The notes under the pieces were generated by a model, which had not been told where the DNA came from, searched no databases, and was given only the letters and a program-made list of their open reading frames with translations. A program made the position numbers and the translations under genes. Shown in pieces: positions 23,157 through 31,564 of a stretch of DNA of 64,000 nt; the stretch's first letter is position 1, and each line of letters opens with the position of its first letter. The DNA is from Paraburkholderia lacunae (lineage in GTDB: Bacteria > Pseudomonadota > Gammaproteobacteria > Burkholderiales > Burkholderiaceae): assembly GCF_003353175.1 (NCBI RefSeq), contig NZ_QHKS01000029.1, forward strand, positions 1-64,000, written 5' to 3'.

Positions 23157-23240
23157 CGAATCGAACAGCGAGCCGGACAGCGAACCGAACAGCGAACCAA
23201 ATCGCGAACCGAATGGCGAACCGAACAGCGCGTCGGATGG
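23157..23240. repeat. 12-bp tandem array, seven units
   Basis: The unit CGAACCGAACAG is repeated seven times with point changes (CGAATCGAACAG, CGAGCCGGACAG, CGAACCAAATCG, CGAACCGAATGG). It lies between the divergent kinase and sigma-like genes, about 170 nt before the latter. All forward and reverse frames through it are repetitive and none has a credible start. Confidence 0.9.
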
Positions 23241-23409
23241 TTTACCCGGCAGTTTACCCATCAGCTACCACTTAATCCATATAGGCGAAGCCGTCGCCGG
23301 AAACCATACTGCCTTCACATTCCAGCGCGGCTTCAAATCCTCAAACACCCTTCCCCGCCCGCAGTTCAGGCTCACCGCGCTCTTTGCCTTACCCCTTATG
23401 GAGGCTTTC

Positions 23410-24201
23410 ATGGGCGCAGTTCCGAGCCACGAGTTCGTCCGCAATCTCGAAGATGCAATTCTGCCCGACCTGTGGCGCCGGCGTACCCAGCTATCGTCCG
23501 ACGAAATGGTGTCGATGGTCGAGCTGGTCAGGCGGGCGCTGCGGACCTATCACCCGCTCGAATTGCAGGCGCTCGGCGAAGACAAGGAGGAGCTGGTTGC
23601 ACAGTTCATCTACGCGAAGGTGCTGCGCCTCGCGCCCGGCCACACGGAAACCAACGCCTGCGCCGACAGCGCGCCGTCCAACAGCTACGCACTGTGCGCG
23701 TATTTTCGCCGCTATCTGATCGACTGCCTGCGCAGCGCCGGCCATCAGCGCAACGTGTCGATGGAAAACGAAGGCATGGCGCAGGAAATCGATCTGCACG
23801 CGCAAGCGCTGGAAGACCCGGTCGAAAGCGTGTTGTTGCAGTACGGCCTCGACGAACAGTGCGTGCGGCTCGCGGCGCGTACATTTATCGAAAACCTCGA
23901 CGAACCCGAGCGCATCGTGCTGGCCGGCAGCCTCGGCTGGTGCTCGGAAGGCAAAGGCGGTCTGTCGGCAGTTGCGGCTCAGCATCGGGTGCCCTCCTAT
24001 CACTATCGCGCCGTCAAGCTCGGCGTCACCATGAAAAAGACGGCCAATGCCAGCGATTTTTCCAACACCAAGATCGGCCGCTGGCTCACCGACGTGCTCG
24101 GCATCGAGATCGAGCTCGACAATCGCGCGGCGATTCTGCTCGCCCTGAACCTGCTCGCCGCCGAATCGAGCGACAGCGAAATGAATGAAGCGGCCGCCTA
24201 A
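23410..24201 (+). CDS. Sigma-70-like regulator of unknown function
   Basis: A 263-residue cytoplasmic protein. Residues 55-115 resemble sigma region 2 (LVAQFIYAKVLRLAPGH, then YALCAYFRRYLIDCLRSAGHQRN). Residues 145-210 resemble region 4 (VRLAARTFIENLDEPERIVL, a Gly-rich turn GWCSEGKGGLSAVA, and QHRVPSYHYRAVKLGVTMKK as a possible recognition helix). No anti-sigma gene is adjacent. I chose the ATG at 23410 because GGAGG (23400-23404) lies 5 nt upstream; an in-frame ATG at 23398 precedes that site. The next gene on the same strand, the fused oxidoreductase, starts 270 nt later. I have no named family for it. Confidence 0.65.
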   Translation: MGAVPSHEFVRNLEDAILPDLWRRRTQLSSDEMVSMVELVRRALRTYHPLELQALGEDKEELVAQFIYAKVLRLAPGHTETNACADSAPSNSYALCAYFRRYLIDCLRSAGHQRNVSMENEGMAQEIDLHAQALEDPVESVLLQYGLDEQCVRLAARTFIENLDEPERIVLAGSLGWCSEGKGGLSAVAAQHRVPSYHYRAVKLGVTMKKTANASDFSNTKIGRWLTDVLGIEIELDNRAAILLALNLLAAESSDSEMNEAAA

Positions 24202-24471
24202 TTGCGCGGATCTGACCGGCCCTCGCCTGTCCTGAGCGCGCCGCAAGCAACGGAAGCGGCCCTGGCGGCAGAAGCAACGCAATCAACGCCCAAAACGCCA
24301 ATAACGCAAACGACGCAAGCGCGGCGCGCGTACAGCCCCCGCGCCGCATACGATGCGCCTTTTTTTGTCGCTGCGCACCGCCTACGATAAAAAACCAGCG
24401 GCCGCGCACCGTCTTTCTTCCGAACCCCGGGCTCCCCCACCGGGCATCCAACTCCTGACGAGGTGGTCGTG

Positions 24472-27400
24472 ATGAATCGCTTATCGAGCGCTATGACGGC
24501 GCGCAAGTCGCATTACGATGTCGTGGTCGTGGGTTCGGGCTACGGCGGCGCGATTGCCGCCAGCCGCATGGCTCGCGCCGGCCGCGAGGTGTGCGTGCTG
24601 GAACGCGGCCGGGAGTTCATGGCCGGCGAATTTCCGCGCACGCCGCTCGAAGGCGCCGCTCAGGTGCAATACAACACCAGCCTCGCGCATATCGGCTCAC
24701 CGCTCGCGCTGCTCGAAGTGCACGTGAATTCGGAGGTGAACGCGGTCGTCGGCTGCGGGCTGGGCGGCACCTCGCTGATCAATGCGAACGTCGCGCTCGA
24801 AGCCGATCCGCGGCTGTGGGACGATCCACGCTGGCCAGCCGCGTTGCGCGCCGACAAGGCGGGCCGCGACACCGGCTACACGCTGGCCCGCGCGATGCTG
24901 CAACCGTCGCCGGTGCCCGGCGATTTTCCGCCGCTGCCGAAACTGCAGGCGCTCGAACAATCGGCGCAAGCGCTCGGTATGCAGGACCGCTTCTATCGGC
25001 CGCCGATCACCGTCACCTTCAAGACCGGCAAGAACGCGGCAGGCGTCGACCAGAACCGCTGCGTCGGCTGTGGCGATTGCAATTCCGGCTGCAACTACGG
25101 CGCGAAGAATTCGACCCACATGAACTATCTGCCGGATGCCGTCGCGCACGGCGCGCAGATTTTCACGGGCGCCGCGGTGCATTCGGTGGTGCGCGACGAG
25201 GACACGCAGAAATGGATCGTGCGCTTCCAGCTGGTGAGTCTCGGCCGCGAGAGCTATGGCGCGCCGGATCTGTTCGTGAGCGCCGATATCGTGATCGTGG
25301 CGGCCGGCACCATCGGTTCCACCGCGCTCCTGTTGCGCTCGGCCAAGGCCGGGTTGCCGGTGTCGAAACAACTCGGCGAACACTTCACCGGTAACGGCGA
25401 CGTACTCGCCTTTGCATACAACACCGACGAGGCGATCAATGGCGTCGGCTGGGGCGCGCACGAGCCGGGCGAGATTGCGCCGGTCGGGCCGACCATCACC
25501 GGCATCATCGACCATCGCAACACGGACAACGTGAAAGACGGCTTCGTGATCGAAGAAGGCTCGCTCGCCGGGCCGATCGGCGAGGCGATGATCGGCCTGC
25601 TCGGCGGCGCCGCGCCTCTCGAAGGCGTGGACATTCCCGCGTCGCGGCCGGCGGGCGAACTGCTCGACGCGCCCGCGCGCGTGATCGAGAGCATTCTGCG
25701 CGGGCCGTATCATGGCGCGCTCAACCACACGCAGACCTACCTCGTGATGGCGCATGACGACGAAAGCGGCCAGATCCGCGTGGACGACAAAGGCAGCCCG
25801 CGCATCCATTGGCCGAACGCCGGCAAGCAGCCGATCTTCGAAACGGTCGAGCGGACCCTGATCGATGCGACAGCGCCGCTCGGCGGCGAATTCCTGCGCA
25901 ATCCGATTTCCGCCGATAGGATCGGCAACCGCGTCGTCACCGTGCATCCGCTCGGCGGCTGTGGCATGGGCGAAGACGCGGAGCACGGCGTGGTCGATCA
26001 CGCGGGCCGTGTGTTCAGCGGCGACGCGGGCAAGGCGGTGCACGAAGGCCTGTATGTGATGGACGGCGCGGTGATGCCGATGTCGCTCGGCGTCAATCCG
26101 CTGCTGACGATCTCCGCGCTCGCGGAACGCAATTGCGCGCTGCTCGCGGCGGCGCACGACTGGCACATCGACTACGAGTCGAAAGGCGACGCCGACACAC
26201 CGCCGCCCAGCAAAATCGGCTTGCGTTTCACCGAAACGATGGTCGGCACCTATACGCCGGCGGTCGCGGGCGACGCAGTCGCGACGAGTCCGATCCAGTT
26301 CACGCTGACCGTCGAATCGGACGATCTGGCCGACATGCTGGACAATCCGCAACACGAGGCGCGCACGGCCGGCACGCTGACCTGCCCCGCGCTCTCCGCG
26401 CAACCGATGACGATCAGCGACGGCACGTTCAACCTTTTCGTCGCCGATCAAGCGGATGTGGATCAGCGTGACATGAACTATCGCATGACGCTCGCTTCCA
26501 CCGAAGGCAAGACGTACTACCTCAGCGGGCGAAAGATCATCACGCGCACGTCGCTGCTCAATCTGTGGGAACAGACCAACACGCTATTCGCCGAGCTTCG
26601 CGAGTCGCCGCAAGCCGATGCGCCGCTGCTCGGCAAAGCGACGCTGATCATCACGCCGGAAAATTTCCTCAAGCAGCAGCGCACGCTGGAAGTCACCAAC
26701 ACGCCAGACCTGGCTACGCGCCTCGAATGGACCTTGAAGTTCGGCAAGTTTTTTGCGGGCGTGCTGTTCACGGAATATGGCGGCGTGGCCGCGCCGTTGC
26801 AGTTCGTCGACCCGAAGATGTCACCGCGCCTGAAACGGGCGCTGCGTGCGCCGGCGCCGCAAGTCTTCTTTTTCGAAACGCCCGACAAGACGCAACTGAG
26901 GCTCACCCGCTACGTCGACAGCGCCAACCAAGCGGCGCGTCCGGTGCTGCTGATCCACGGCTCGGGCGTGTCGAGCCGAATCTATTCCACCGATCTGATC
27001 GCGACCAACCTGGTCGAATATCTCTGCGCGGCCGGCTACGACGTGTGGCTCGTCGATCTGCGCGTCAGCATCGAAATGCCGAGCGTGCTGGTGCCGACCA
27101 ACGTGGACAAGGTCGCTCGCGAGGACATTCCGGCCGCGGTCGCGAAAGTGCGGGAGCTCACCGGCGCGCCAAAAATCCAGGCGCTCGGTCACTGCATGGG
27201 CGGGCTGGCCCTGAGCATGTCGTTGCTGTACGGCCTCGATGGCGTGCGCTCGGCGGTCATCTCGCAAGTCTCGGCGCATCCGGTGCCGGGCACGCTGGAA
27301 CGCATCAAGGCCGGCCTGCACATACCGGACATCATGGAGCATCTCGGCGTGCTCGACCTGAGCGCGTACACGCAGCACGAGAAGTGGCCCCACAACCTGC

Positions 27401-27885
27401 TCGATGAAGCGTTGCGGCTCTACCCGCTGAACCACAAACAGGGCTGCGGCAACCCCATCTGTCACCGCGCGACATTCCTCTACGGCCTGCTCTACGAACA
27501 CGAAAAGCTGAACGAAACCCTTCATTCGAATTTGCAGGAACTGCTCGGCGTGCATGACGTCGAGGTGTTCAAGCATCTGGCCACCATGGTGCGGGCGGGC
27601 AAGGTTGTCGATGCCGCCGGGAAAGACGTCTACCTGGGGGGGATGAACGGCATGAAGGGGCTCGAGGGCATGCGCCTGCCGATCGGTTTCATCCACGGCG
27701 ATAAAAACGAAACCTATTTGCCGAAGAGCACCCAGCTCACCTACGACATGCTGGTCGAGCGTTTCCCCGAGCAGCCTTATGAACGGCACGTGATTCCCGG
27801 CTATGGGCACATCGACTGCATCTTCGGCAAGAACGCGGCAGTGGATGTCTATCCGGTGATCGGGAGGTATCTCGATGCGCACTGA
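24472..27885 (+). CDS. GMC-type FAD oxidoreductase fused to an alpha/beta hydrolase
   Basis: A 1137-residue two-part protein. Residues 15-560 form a GMC/cholesterol-oxidase-like flavoprotein: FAD loop VVVGSGYGGAIAASRMARAG, a CxxCxxCxxxC cluster at Cys197, 200, 203 and 207, and the C-terminal GMC signature VHPLGGCGMGEDAEHGVVD with VMDGAVMPMSLGVNPLLTI. After a linker region (about 570-790), residues 800-1137 form an alpha/beta hydrolase: VLLIHGSGVSSRIYSTDLIA, nucleophile elbow LGHCMGGLA with Cys908 instead of Ser, acid in FIHGDKNETY and His in GYGHIDCIFG. Likely an oxidase coupled to ester or thioester chemistry on a sterol-like or lipid substrate. The ATG at 24472 follows GACGAGG. Confidence 0.85.
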   Translation: MNRLSSAMTARKSHYDVVVVGSGYGGAIAASRMARAGREVCVLERGREFMAGEFPRTPLEGAAQVQYNTSLAHIGSPLALLEVHVNSEVNAVVGCGLGGTSLINANVALEADPRLWDDPRWPAALRADKAGRDTGYTLARAMLQPSPVPGDFPPLPKLQALEQSAQALGMQDRFYRPPITVTFKTGKNAAGVDQNRCVGCGDCNSGCNYGAKNSTHMNYLPDAVAHGAQIFTGAAVHSVVRDEDTQKWIVRFQLVSLGRESYGAPDLFVSADIVIVAAGTIGSTALLLRSAKAGLPVSKQLGEHFTGNGDVLAFAYNTDEAINGVGWGAHEPGEIAPVGPTITGIIDHRNTDNVKDGFVIEEGSLAGPIGEAMIGLLGGAAPLEGVDIPASRPAGELLDAPARVIESILRGPYHGALNHTQTYLVMAHDDESGQIRVDDKGSPRIHWPNAGKQPIFETVERTLIDATAPLGGEFLRNPISADRIGNRVVTVHPLGGCGMGEDAEHGVVDHAGRVFSGDAGKAVHEGLYVMDGAVMPMSLGVNPLLTISALAERNCALLAAAHDWHIDYESKGDADTPPPSKIGLRFTETMVGTYTPAVAGDAVATSPIQFTLTVESDDLADMLDNPQHEARTAGTLTCPALSAQPMTISDGTFNLFVADQADVDQRDMNYRMTLASTEGKTYYLSGRKIITRTSLLNLWEQTNTLFAELRESPQADAPLLGKATLIITPENFLKQQRTLEVTNTPDLATRLEWTLKFGKFFAGVLFTEYGGVAAPLQFVDPKMSPRLKRALRAPAPQVFFFETPDKTQLRLTRYVDSANQAARPVLLIHGSGVSSRIYSTDLIATNLVEYLCAAGYDVWLVDLRVSIEMPSVLVPTNVDKVAREDIPAAVAKVRELTGAPKIQALGHCMGGLALSMSLLYGLDGVRSAVISQVSAHPVPGTLERIKAGLHIPDIMEHLGVLDLSAYTQHEKWPHNLLDEALRLYPLNHKQGCGNPICHRATFLYGLLYEHEKLNETLHSNLQELLGVHDVEVFKHLATMVRAGKVVDAAGKDVYLGGMNGMKGLEGMRLPIGFIHGDKNETYLPKSTQLTYDMLVERFPEQPYERHVIPGYGHIDCIFGKNAAVDVYPVIGRYLDAH

Positions 27886-27921
27886 CGGCTGAGCGGAAAA
27901 CCGCGCATAACGCCCCGCTGC

Positions 27922-29322
27922 TCAGAACAGCTTGCCTGGGTTCAGGATGCCGTGCGGATCCAGCGCATGCTTGATCGCGGCCATCGCGGCCAACTCGGCA
28001 GGCGAACGCGAGATCGGCAGGAACTCACGCTTGAGCAAACCGATCCCGTGTTCCGCCGACACCGATCCGTTGAGCGGCCCGAGCATGTCGTAGACGAACG
28101 CGTACACCGCGTGATGATCGACGCCCGGTATCGAACGACCGTCGACGGTCACGTGCAGATTCGAATCGCCGATATGGCCGAAGAAATATGACTCGTTACC
28201 CGGCCAGCGCCGATCGAGCGCCGCGCGGCAGCGGTCGACGAATGCGCCGATCTCGCCGATCGGCAAGCTCACATCGAAGTTGACCGGATCGAGCCGCACC
28301 GGAAACTCCGCGGTGCATTCGCGAATCGCCCATAAGGCCCGCACGTCGGCGACCGATTGCGCGATCACGGCGTCGCGGATCGCCTGCGCGTCGAGCGCTT
28401 CGGTCAGCGCAGCGGAGAAGCGTTCGCCGTCGTCGCCGGCATCGAAGCTCGCGTGTTCGATCAGTGCGTAGAGCGGGTAGGCGTTCGCGAACGGCGAGCG
28501 CGCGCCAGTCAGCTTCACGCCGAAATCGTAGAAGTCCGGCCACATGATCTCGAACGCGCCGATGTCGTTGCCAAAGCGCGCCGACAAGCGGCGCAGCAGG
28601 TTCACCGCGGCCTCGTAACCGCCGAGCGCGACCAGCGCCGTGTGGCGTGCCGCGCGTGGCGGCTGCAAGCGCAACACCGCGCGTGTAATCACGCCGAGCG
28701 TGCCTTCCGAACCGATGAACCAGTGTTTGAGGTCGTAGCCGGTGTTGTTCTTGACCATCTTGCCGAGCGAGCTCAGCACGTCGCCGTTCGCCAGCACGAC
28801 TTCCAATCCAAGCACCTGGTCGCGCGCGGTACCCGACTGGATCACACGATTGCCGCCCGCATTGGTGGCGAGATTGCCGCCGATCTGGCACGAGCCGCGC
28901 GCGCCGAGATCGAGCGCGAGTTCGAAGCCTGCCTCAGCGGCGGCTTCCTGCGCGGTTTGCAAGGTGGTGCCGGCGCGCACCGTCAAAGTGGCCGAGGCAG
29001 CGTCGATTTCTTCGACACCGCTTAAACGCTCGAGCGACAACGCGATATCCGTGGCGCGCGCGATCGCGCCGCCGGCGAGCCCGGTCATGCCGCCCTGCGG
29101 CACCACAGGCTGATGCGCTGCATGGCAGATGGCCAGCGCGCGCGAGACTTCTTCAGTGCTGCGCGGCAGGAGCAACGCGGCGGGGCGTGTCGGATCGTGA
29201 CGCGTCCAGTCGGTCATCGCGCGTTCGCCGATCTGTTCGCCGACGCGCACCGCGTCGTCACCCAGCACGGCGCGCAGTGCATCGAGCGTCGCGGCAAGCG
29301 GCGCGGCGTGGTTGTCCGTCAT
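27922..29322 (-). CDS. FAD-linked oxidase of the GlcD / D-2-hydroxyglutarate dehydrogenase family
   Basis: A 466-residue flavoprotein of the VAO/PCMH fold. The FAD domain is clear: VVPQGGMTGLAGGAIARATDI, GARGSCQIGGNLATNAGGN, then VLANGDVLSSLGKMVKNNTG and WFIGSEGTLGVITRAVLRLQ. The C-terminal half contains FFGHIGDSNLHVTV and ends SAEHGIGLLKREFLPISRSP, the metal/substrate region of D-2-hydroxyacid dehydrogenases. It would oxidise a D-2-hydroxyacid and pass electrons to a flavoprotein or quinone. Its ATG overlaps the stop of the upstream oxygenase gene by 4 nt, and its ribosome-binding site (AGGA) is the last unit of the tandem repeat 29326-29373. Confidence 0.88.
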   Translation of the reverse strand: MTDNHAAPLAATLDALRAVLGDDAVRVGEQIGERAMTDWTRHDPTRPAALLLPRSTEEVSRALAICHAAHQPVVPQGGMTGLAGGAIARATDIALSLERLSGVEEIDAASATLTVRAGTTLQTAQEAAAEAGFELALDLGARGSCQIGGNLATNAGGNRVIQSGTARDQVLGLEVVLANGDVLSSLGKMVKNNTGYDLKHWFIGSEGTLGVITRAVLRLQPPRAARHTALVALGGYEAAVNLLRRLSARFGNDIGAFEIMWPDFYDFGVKLTGARSPFANAYPLYALIEHASFDAGDDGERFSAALTEALDAQAIRDAVIAQSVADVRALWAIRECTAEFPVRLDPVNFDVSLPIGEIGAFVDRCRAALDRRWPGNESYFFGHIGDSNLHVTVDGRSIPGVDHHAVYAFVYDMLGPLNGSVSAEHGIGLLKREFLPISRSPAELAAMAAIKHALDPHGILNPGKLF

Positions 29323-30344
29323 GCGGTGGTTCCTGCAGTGGTTCCTGCAGTGGTTCCTGCAGTGGTTCCTGCTGTGGTGCTCTGAGCCGCCTTCTTCCGG
29401 TAGCCCATCGAATCGTTGATGCGCCCGAGGATGTAGTCGCCCGCAGCGACCGGCTGGTACTTGAGGTCGCCCTCGCTGGTACCGAGTTCGCGCGGATCGA
29501 CAGTCGCACCGTAGGTCGGATCATAGAACGTCGCGATCGAATAACGCTCGCGCCCCGACGCATTGATCACGCGATGCAGCGTCGAACGAAAGCGGTCGTT
29601 GGTCCAGCGCGCCAGCAGATCACCGACGTTCACGACGAAGCTGCCTTCGATCGGCGGCGCATCGATCCACGTATCGTTGGCGATTTCGCGCACCTGCAAG
29701 CCACCCACCCGATCCTGCCACAACAACGTGATGCAGCCGTAGTCCGTATGCGGCGCGACGCCGAACTGATCCGCGTCCGATTGGGGCGGCTGCGGCGGAT
29801 AGTAGACCATCTGCGTGCGCTGCATCCGCTTCGTATAGCGCGGCACAAAGAAATGCTCGTCGCAGCCGAGGCTCACCGCCACCGCCCGCAGCAGATCGGC
29901 GCCGCATGCCGCCACCGCTTCGTAATAGCCGTAGAGCGCGGGACGCAACTCGGGCATGAAGTCCGGCCAGTTGTTCGGCCCGCGCAGCGCCTGGCCGGCG
30001 AGCACGTCGGAATCATCCTCCGGCAACTCCAGGCCGATGCTGAAGAACTCCTTGTAGTCGGGGCGTTTCGCCTGATACATGGTCGCGTCGCCGAGTGCGT
30101 TGAAACCGCGATGCCGTTGATTCACCGCCGCGCGCCGTTTGGTCTCCACCGGAAACGCGAAGAACTTGCGCGCCGCCTGTTCGGCTGCATCGATCGACGC
30201 TTGCGGCACGCCGTGATTGACGATGTAGAAGAAGCCGATCGTCGTGCACGCTTCGCGGATTTCGCGGGCGACGCGCTGCAAAGCTTGCGGATCGCCGGCA
30301 CGCACGCCGGCGAGATCGATGAGCGGAATACGGGTCACGGGCAT
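29319..30344 (-). CDS. Isopenicillin-N-synthase-like 2-oxoglutarate/Fe(II) oxygenase
   Basis: A 341-residue non-heme iron enzyme. The N-terminal DIOX_N region (MPVTRIPLIDLAGVRAGDPQ, IREACTTIGFFYIVNHGVPQ) is followed by the double-stranded beta-helix core with iron ligands His and Asp in GVAPHTDYGCITLL and His in FRSTLHRVINASGRERYSIA; the RYS motif binds the co-substrate carboxylate. Family members hydroxylate or oxidatively cyclise small molecules. The C-terminus has an Ala-Gly-Thr-Thr repeat encoded by the 12-bp array 29326-29373. It is cotranscribed with the FAD oxidase (ATGA overlap) and diverges from the ABC importer at 30651. Confidence 0.88.
   Translation of the reverse strand: MPVTRIPLIDLAGVRAGDPQALQRVAREIREACTTIGFFYIVNHGVPQASIDAAEQAARKFFAFPVETKRRAAVNQRHRGFNALGDATMYQAKRPDYKEFFSIGLELPEDDSDVLAGQALRGPNNWPDFMPELRPALYGYYEAVAACGADLLRAVAVSLGCDEHFFVPRYTKRMQRTQMVYYPPQPPQSDADQFGVAPHTDYGCITLLWQDRVGGLQVREIANDTWIDAPPIEGSFVVNVGDLLARWTNDRFRSTLHRVINASGRERYSIATFYDPTYGATVDPRELGTSEGDLKYQPVAAGDYILGRINDSMGYRKKAAQSTTAGTTAGTTAGTTAGTTA
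29326..29373. repeat. 12-bp tandem repeat inside the 3' end of the oxygenase gene
   Basis: GTGGTTCCTGCA is repeated three times, then GTGGTTCCTGCT. On the coding strand each unit reads GCAGGAACCACT-like, encoding Ala-Gly-Thr-Thr and carrying an AGGA. The unit nearest the downstream start supplies its Shine-Dalgarno 8 nt from the ATG at 29322. Copy number changes would lengthen the oxygenase tail in steps of four residues without shifting the frame. Confidence 0.9.
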
Positions 30345-30464
30345 CGCCTGACTCCCTGAAAGTCGCTGAAAGTCGTTGAAGAAGCGGCTTATTCAACTGA
30401 CGAAAGAGGCCCGCTGATCATCCCGCCGATCACGCCGATGGCGGCGCGCGCCTCACGCACCCCA

Positions 30465-30479
30465 GTTGTATATACCGCC
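30465..30479. promoter_or_regulatory. Candidate HutC/GntR operator, site 1
   Basis: GTTGTATATACCGCC carries the symmetric core GTATATAC. It lies in the 306-nt region between the divergent oxygenase and ABC importer genes. HutC-type GntR proteins recognise short palindromes of TGTATATACA type, and such a regulator is encoded at 33844. A second site with the same GTATATACCGC core in opposite orientation lies 95 nt away. Confidence 0.55.
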
Positions 30480-30562
30480 AAAAGCACACCCGCAAGTGAC
30501 ATCGCGGCACCTTGCGTAAGGGCTTTTCTCTACTCGCGTGTTTATTTATTTCGCGGCAAAAC

Positions 30563-30577
30563 CGCGGTATATACTGC
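30563..30577. promoter_or_regulatory. Candidate HutC/GntR operator, site 2
   Basis: CGCGGTATATACTGC holds the same GTATATAC core as the site at 30465, inverted; the shared 11-mer is GTATATACCGC on the reverse strand. It lies 74 nt before the start of the substrate-binding protein gene and so overlaps the probable promoter or 5' leader. Confidence 0.55.
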
Positions 30578-30650
30578 CTCGCATGACGCGCGCCGAGCCC
30601 GTCTTATCTGCCGCTTTCGCGCACTATCGCTTTGCCAACCGGAGAATCCC

Positions 30651-31478
30651 ATGAGCATCCTTGCAAGCTGGAAGTGTCGTTTGGTCATGCTGGCGTTGTG
30701 CGCGGCAAGCGTTGGCGCGCACGCGGAAGACCAGCTCGCCAAAGTGAAGAAAGCCGGTGAACTGGTCGTCGGCACCGAGATGCAGTTCGCGCCTTTCGAC
30801 TTCCTCGAAAACGGCCAGCAAGCGGGCTTCAACAAGGATCTGTTCGCCGAGATCGGCAAGGAAATGGGCGTGAAGGTGCGCTTTATCGACTTGCCGTGGC
30901 CGAGCGTGCTGCCGGGTCTCGAAGCAGGCAAGTTCGACATGGTCGGCGGCCCGCTCACGGTGACCAAGGCGCGCATGGAGCGCTACACGTACACGCTGCC
31001 GATCGCGGACGCGACCGACGCGCTGCTCAAGCGCGCCAACGATTCCTCCGTCAAGCAATCGTCGGACATCGCCGGCAAGACGGTGGGTGCGGGCAAAGGC
31101 TCGGCGCAGCTCGACCAGTTGAAGAGCTACGTCGCCACCTTGCCCAAGCCGCCTGAAATCCGCGAATACGTCGACAACAATCAGGCCTATGCCGATCTCG
31201 CCGCAGGCCGCATCGTGGCAGTCGCGAATTCGATGACCAACATTGCGTATGTCGCCAAGCAGCGCCCGGAAACGTTCGCGGTCGTGCAGCCGCCGTTCGG
31301 CGCGAAGGTGTACTTTGCCTACTGCCTGCGTAAGGACGCGGACAGCAAGCCGCTCGCCGACGCCTTCAATGCCGCGCTCGTGAAAATGCATGGCGACGGG
31401 CGCCTTGCGGCCTTGCAGAAGAAATGGTTCGGCGTCGCCATGGATGCACCGACCACGATGCCCACGCCGAATTATTGA
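30651..31478 (+). CDS. Amino-acid ABC transporter substrate-binding protein
   Basis: A 275-residue periplasmic protein with a signal peptide (MSILASWKCRLVMLALCAAS, cleavage likely after AHA). The mature part shows the family 3 binding fold: KKAGELVVGTEMQFAPFDFL, GFNKDLFAEIGKEMGVKVRF, DMVGGPLTVTKARMERYTYT (with the ligand-binding Arg region), AGKTVGAGKGSAQLDQL and DGRLAALQKKWFGV. It delivers a polar amino acid or derivative to the permeases encoded next. The ATG follows CCGGAGAATCCC. Two GTATATAC sites lie upstream. Confidence 0.9.
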   Translation: MSILASWKCRLVMLALCAASVGAHAEDQLAKVKKAGELVVGTEMQFAPFDFLENGQQAGFNKDLFAEIGKEMGVKVRFIDLPWPSVLPGLEAGKFDMVGGPLTVTKARMERYTYTLPIADATDALLKRANDSSVKQSSDIAGKTVGAGKGSAQLDQLKSYVATLPKPPEIREYVDNNQAYADLAAGRIVAVANSMTNIAYVAKQRPETFAVVQPPFGAKVYFAYCLRKDADSKPLADAFNAALVKMHGDGRLAALQKKWFGVAMDAPTTMPTPNY

Positions 31479-31564
31479 TGTCCTGATGCAGGCGCTGTGA
31501 TGTACGCGATGCGGGCTCCGCCGCGGGCCGCATCGCCCTTTCCGTTCTAGCGAGTGCGACGCTT

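Noticed and set aside
27922..29322. Assignment of the FAD-linked oxidase to glycolate oxidase glcD
   Set aside because: No glcE or glcF genes follow, and the pairing with a 2-oxoglutarate oxygenase suggests another D-hydroxyacid; only the family is called.
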